A stretch of DNA of 64,000 nucleotides, taken from Roseateles oligotrophus. GTDB lineage: Bacteria; Pseudomonadota; Gammaproteobacteria; Burkholderiales; Burkholderiaceae_C. The stretch's first letter is position 1. The number at the start of each line of letters is the position of its first letter. The notes under the pieces were generated by a model. That model was not told the DNA's origin. It was given only the letters and a program-made list of their open reading frames with translations, and did no database searches. The DNA is taken from positions 310,001 to 374,000 of the forward strand of contig NZ_JAJIRN010000001.1 in NCBI RefSeq assembly GCF_025717515.1, given 5' to 3'. Shown piece by piece: positions 60,887-64,000 of this stretch. The translations under genes were made by a program, and so were the position numbers.

Positions 60887-61978
60887 TTAGCTTGAGGCGC
60901 CGGCGGCGAGCGCGAGGTCGCGCTGCATTTGCAGCACGGCTGCATCGGGCTTGAGCTGGGTCGGCCAGCCCTGCAGATGGCGCTCGGCCAGCGCGGTCAG
61001 CGCCCGCATGCCGGCGGGGCTGTCGTTCAAGCAGGGGATGTAGTCGAACCGTTGGCCGCCGGCTTGGAGGAAGGCGTCGCGCGCTTCCATGCTGATTTCT
61101 TCCAGCGTTTCGAGGCAATCGGCGCTGAAGCCTGGGCAGATCACGGCGACATTTTTGACGCCTTCGGCCGCCAGCTTCTTCAAGGTGGGTTCGGTATAGG
61201 GCTCCAACCATTTGGCCTTGCCGAAGCGGCTTTGGAAGGTGACGATGTAGTCGGCCTTGCTTAAACCCAGCGTCTCGGCCAGCAGCCTGCCGGTCTTCAG
61301 GCATTCGCAGTGGTAGGGGTCGCCCAGCGCCAGCGTGCGGGCCGGCATGCCGTGAAAACTGATCACCAGCCGCTCGGGTCGGCCGTTAGCGGCCCAATGC
61401 GCGCGCACGCTTTCGGCCAGTGCGGCAATGTAGAGCGGCTCGTCGTGATAGCGGTTGATGAAGCGAAGCTCCGGCAGATGGCGGGTCTTGAGCGCCCAGC
61501 TCGCCACATCGTCAATCACGCTGGCGGTGGTGGCGCCCGAATACTGCGGGTAAGCCGGCAGCACCAAGATACGGGTCGCGCCCTCGGCACGCAAGGCGTT
61601 CAGAGTGTCGGAGATCGACGGCGAGCCGTAACGCATCGCATAACGCACCGTGACCGCGTGGCCGCGTTCGCCCAGGTAGCCTTGTAAAAGTTTGGCTTGC
61701 TTTTCGGTCCAGACCTTCAGCGGCGAGCCTTCCGAGGTCCAGACGCTGGCGTATTTCGCGGCCGACTTGGCCGGGCGCACGCGCAAGATGATGCCGTGCA
61801 GGATTGCCAGCCATACAAGGCGGGGGATTTCCACCACCCGCGGGTCGCTCAGAAACTGCGCCAGGTAGCGACGCAAGGCCGGGGCGGTGGGGGCATCGGG
61901 AGTGCCGAGGTTGCAATAGAGCAGGGCGGTCTTGTTTGGGCTGCCGTGGCTGTAGGCGGCTTCGGGGCGGGTCGTCAT
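60887..61978 (-). CDS. hemH: ferrochelatase
   Basis: Inserts ferrous iron into protoporphyrin IX, the last step of protoheme synthesis. The N-terminal segment ALLYCNLGTPDAPTAPALRR, the catalytic histidine region LVISFHGMPARTLALGDPYH and the GFSADCLETLEEI motif are intact. ATG 61978 gives 363 residues. A TTG at 62017 is in frame but overlaps the upstream gene by four bases. It lies directly downstream of the cyclase gene on the same strand. Confidence 0.95.
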   Translation of the reverse strand: MTTRPEAAYSHGSPNKTALLYCNLGTPDAPTAPALRRYLAQFLSDPRVVEIPRLVWLAILHGIILRVRPAKSAAKYASVWTSEGSPLKVWTEKQAKLLQGYLGERGHAVTVRYAMRYGSPSISDTLNALRAEGATRILVLPAYPQYSGATTASVIDDVASWALKTRHLPELRFINRYHDEPLYIAALAESVRAHWAANGRPERLVISFHGMPARTLALGDPYHCECLKTGRLLAETLGLSKADYIVTFQSRFGKAKWLEPYTEPTLKKLAAEGVKNVAVICPGFSADCLETLEEISMEARDAFLQAGGQRFDYIPCLNDSPAGMRALTALAERHLQGWPTQLKPDAAVLQMQRDLALAAGASS

Positions 61979-62013
61979 GCGGGAAACTGCTCTTTTGCTA
62001 AATGGCGGTTGGC

Positions 62014-62979
62014 TCAACCGCGGCTGCGTGTATGGCCAAAGCTATGGGGCTCGGTGTCGGCGAAATGAAGTACTTCGAAGCTGACGATGGGCGATGTGGC
62101 ATCGACCGGCGGGCTGCCCAGGCCGATCACACCGTTGCCATGCAGGGTGCAACTGCCGCGCTTCAAGCTGACGACATCGCCGCTGCTGCCGAAGCGCACA
62201 AACGTGCCGTTATAGCTGAGGTCGGTGATCGAGAAACTGCCTGCATGCCAGTCGATCCTGGCATGCGAGCGCGACACCCGAGCATCGGTGATGCAATAGG
62301 TGGCTTGCACGCTGCGGCCCAAGATGATCGGCATATTGTCGATGTCAAACACCCGGTCCAGATCCAGCCAGACCAGTCTGATGCCGTCGGGTTCGACCGC
62401 ATGCTGAACCTCGCCAAACTGCGTGGCGGCCACATCGCCCTGTATGGCTTGGTCCAGCACATGGACATGCACCGGCTCGGCGCGGCCGCGTATGGCGATC
62501 AGGTCGAGGCTGCGAAAGCGCAACTTCTTGGCCGTCGGCAGACCGGCCAAGACCTCGGTGGTGATCAAGGTTTCGTTGTCGCCGGCATGGTTCAATAAAC
62601 GCGCGGCGACGTTGACCGCGTCGCCGAAGCAATCGCCATTCATTTCGACCACTTCACCACGCGCCAAGGCCACCTGCATGCGCAAGGCCCGCAGGCTCGG
62701 CGAGGCGCCTTGCTGCCTGCCGCGAGCTACCACGCGTTCCAGCATTTCATGCATGCGAATGGCCGACAGCACGCCGTCGTTGGGCGACTCGAAGACGGCC
62801 ATCAAACCGTCGCCCAATGTCTTGACCAAGCGACCTCTGCATTCATCGACGGCCTGCGCAATCAAGCCCACCGTTTGCGTCACCAGGGACGTCGCTTCGG
62901 CATTGCCCAGCGTCTCGAAAAGCCCCGTGCTGCCACGCAGATCGGCGAACAAAACAGTGCGTTCCCGGATTTGGGTCAT
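62014..62979 (-). CDS. class III nucleotide cyclase with C-terminal FHA domain
   Basis: A 321-residue cytoplasmic protein. The N-terminal class III cyclase homology domain keeps both metal aspartates (Asp13 in LFADLRGSTG, Asp57 in KTLGDGL), a lysine typical of ATP recognition (Lys53), and the Asn123 and Arg127 of GDAVNVAARL, so it may be an active adenylate cyclase. The C-terminal FHA domain shows IILGRS, SRSHARIDW and YNGTFVRF, and would bind a phosphothreonine peptide. There is no membrane segment. Partners and product are unknown; no kinase gene is nearby. It is 35 bases upstream of hemH. Confidence 0.85.
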   Translation of the reverse strand: MTQIRERTVLFADLRGSTGLFETLGNAEATSLVTQTVGLIAQAVDECRGRLVKTLGDGLMAVFESPNDGVLSAIRMHEMLERVVARGRQQGASPSLRALRMQVALARGEVVEMNGDCFGDAVNVAARLLNHAGDNETLITTEVLAGLPTAKKLRFRSLDLIAIRGRAEPVHVHVLDQAIQGDVAATQFGEVQHAVEPDGIRLVWLDLDRVFDIDNMPIILGRSVQATYCITDARVSRSHARIDWHAGSFSITDLSYNGTFVRFGSSGDVVSLKRGSCTLHGNGVIGLGSPPVDATSPIVSFEVLHFADTEPHSFGHTRSRG

Positions 62980-63335
62980 GGTTGATGAATGAAAGAATAA
63001 ATGGTCAGGCGTGAAATTATGCGCAGTGTAGCCGGGCTGGATGGCACCGTCGTTTTAGAGGGTTAAGCGAAAAAAAGGGGCTGGATTGCTCCAGCCCCTT
63101 TTTGATCCGATCAAGCAGTGATCAGAGCTTATCCAGCTATGTCCTGAGCTTGTGCCTGCGGCGCAAGTTCAGTTATGTCCGCTGCGCGGCCACGACCGCC
63201 GTTGGCGGCACATACCCAGGCAACTTGATTACAAGTTGTCCAAGTATGTCCTGAGCTTGTGCCTGCGGCGCAAGCTCAGTCATGTCCGCTGTGCGGCCAC
63301 GACCGCCGTCGGCGGCATATACCTAGGCAACTTGA
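62980..63335. other. intergenic region between the cyclase gene and rpoD
   Basis: About 355 bases. The left 90 bases must hold the promoter of the cyclase gene on the minus strand only if read from 62980 upward; no clear -35/-10 pair was recognised. The rest holds the rpoD terminator and the 107-base repeats. No gene was seen. Confidence 0.6.
63071..63103 (-). terminator. intrinsic terminator of rpoD
   Basis: AAAAAGGGGCTGGA and TCCAGCCCCTTTTT form a 14-pair stem around TTGC. It works on either strand by symmetry; by position it ends the rpoD transcript after the repeats. Confidence 0.85.
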
Positions 63336-63365
63336 TTACAAGTTGTCCAAGTATGTCCTGAGCTT
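63122..63365 (-). repeat. 107-base tandem repeat carrying copies of the rpoD 3' end
   Basis: Two 107-base units (63138-63244 and 63245-63351) are nearly identical. On the minus strand the last ten rpoD codons (KLRTYLDNL plus stop) occur at 63336-63365 (the real end) and 63229-63258 (an exact copy). At 63122-63151 there is a diverged copy reading KLRT, stop, LDKL, stop. The spacing is exactly 107 bases each time. Each unit also holds a hairpin, GAGCTTG[T/C]GCC with GGCGCAAGCTC, and a second GC-rich palindrome near GCCGCCGACGGCGG. Confidence 0.9.
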
Positions 63366-64000
63366 GTCCGAGCGGCTTGGGTGCTTGAGCTTGCGGATCG
63401 CCTTGGCTTCGATCTGACGAATCCGCTCGCGCGTCACGTCGAACTGCTTGCCGACTTCTTCCAGCGTGTGGTCGGTCGACATCTCGATGCCGAAGCGCAT
63501 GCGCAAGACCTTGGCTTCGCGCGGCGTCAGGCTGTCGAGGATGTCTTTCACCACATCGCGCAGACCCGCTTGCATCGCGGCTTCGATAGGCGCGGTGTTG
63601 TTGGTGTCCTCGATGAAGTCGCCCAGATGCGAATCGTCGTCGTCGCCGATCGGCGTTTCCATCGAGATCGGCTCCTTGGCGATCTTCATGATTTTGCGGA
63701 TCTTGTCCTCGGGGATCTCCATCTTCTCGGCCAGCGTCGGCGCATCCGGCTCGAAGCCGAATTCCTGCAAATGCTGACGCGAGATGCGGTTCATCTTGTT
63801 GATCGTTTCGATCATATGAACCGGAATCCGGATGGTGCGGGCCTGGTCGGCGATCGAGCGGGTGATGGCCTGACGGATCCACCAGGTCGCATAGGTCGAG
63901 AACTTGTAGCCGCGACGGTATTCGAACTTGTCGACCGCCTTCATCAAACCGATATTGCCTTCCTGGATCAAGTCAAGGAACTGCAGGCCGCGGTTGGTGT
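63336..64000 (-). CDS. rpoD: RNA polymerase primary sigma factor, C-terminal part (gene continues beyond window)
   Basis: Sigma-70 regions 2.1 to 4.2 are present. Region 2 has [20 protein letters not shown] and [20 protein letters not shown], which recognise the -10. Region 3 starts at [20 protein letters not shown]. Region 4 has [20 protein letters not shown], the -35 helix-turn-helix, and ends [13 protein letters not shown]. The frame stays open to base 64000, so the N-terminal part lies outside. The 3' end is followed by two further copies of its last codons. Confidence 0.97.
   Translation of the reverse strand, partial: TNRGLQFLDLIQEGNIGLMKAVDKFEYRRGYKFSTYATWWIRQAITRSIADQARTIRIPVHMIETINKMNRISRQHLQEFGFEPDAPTLAEKMEIPEDKIRKIMKIAKEPISMETPIGDDDDSHLGDFIEDTNNTAPIEAAMQAGLRDVVKDILDSLTPREAKVLRMRFGIEMSTDHTLEEVGKQFDVTRERIRQIEAKAIRKLKHPSRSDKLRTYLDNL

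Noticed and set aside
63138-63351. The 107-base repeats as a CRISPR array
   Set aside because: There are only two units, no variable spacers between short repeats and no cas genes. Each unit is a whole duplicated segment.

Overview
The window is a gene-dense stretch of a betaproteobacterial chromosome, almost certainly Burkholderiales. Gene order points to the Rubrivivax/Roseateles/Leptothrix side of the order. Evidence for this is the collinear run rluB-ndk-rlmN-pilF-rodZ-ispG-hisS-yfgM-bamB-der-hfq-hflX-hflK-hflC-hisZ-purA, the presence of priB between rpsF and rpsR, a PEP synthase paired with its PpsR regulator, and a TctC/Bug transporter. It is core chromosome: no insertion sequence, phage gene, CRISPR array or plasmid function was seen.

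Layout. 1-19024 (+): the housekeeping run above, ending with purA and a purine-type phosphoribosyltransferase. 19248-19332 (-): a tRNA-Leu(CAG), whose promoter overlaps the start region of the divergent RNase R gene (rnr, +). 21709-24570 (-): NAD(P)HX repair enzyme and a D-amino-acid-dehydrogenase-like flavoprotein. 24571-25194: a roughly 620-base intergenic region with the rpsB leader. 25195-40275 (+): the translation/envelope block rpsB-tsf-pyrH-frr-uppS-cdsA-dxr-rseP-bamA-ompH-lpxD-fabZ-lpxA-lpxB-rnhB-rRNA methyltransferase. 40269-43740: divergent ppsR (-) and ppsA (+). 43897-46023: a sodium:solute symporter. 46194-47737: rpsF-priB-rpsR-rplI. 47917-49374: dnaB. 49404-51023 (-): a response regulator with a TPR-like C-terminal part. 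51219-55631 (-): hslR-grpE-dnaK-dnaJ, with a clear sigma-32 promoter before grpE. 55646-57768 (-): a TctE/TctD-type two-component system, divergent from tctC-tctB-tctA (57863-60881, +). 60887-62979 (-): hemH and a nucleotide cyclase with an FHA domain. 63336-64000 (-): the 3' part of rpoD, running off the window.

The genes work together in recognisable units: isoprenoid and undecaprenyl synthesis (ispG, dxr, uppS), outer-membrane assembly (bamA, bamB, ompH/skp, lpxD/A/B), membrane proteolysis control (hflK/C, rseP), translation (rpsB, tsf, frr, ribosomal proteins), chaperones (hslR, grpE, dnaK, dnaJ) and tricarboxylate uptake with its own sensor.

The window is mostly ordinary. The most unusual structure is at 63122-63365: the last ten codons of rpoD occur three times at an exact spacing of 107 bases, with two nearly identical palindromic spacer units between them. 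Other points worth checking are the undefined start of rnr opposite the tRNA promoter, a large inverted repeat in the ppsA leader, hairpins in the rpsB leader, and the FHA-cyclase and receiver-TPR proteins whose partners are unknown.
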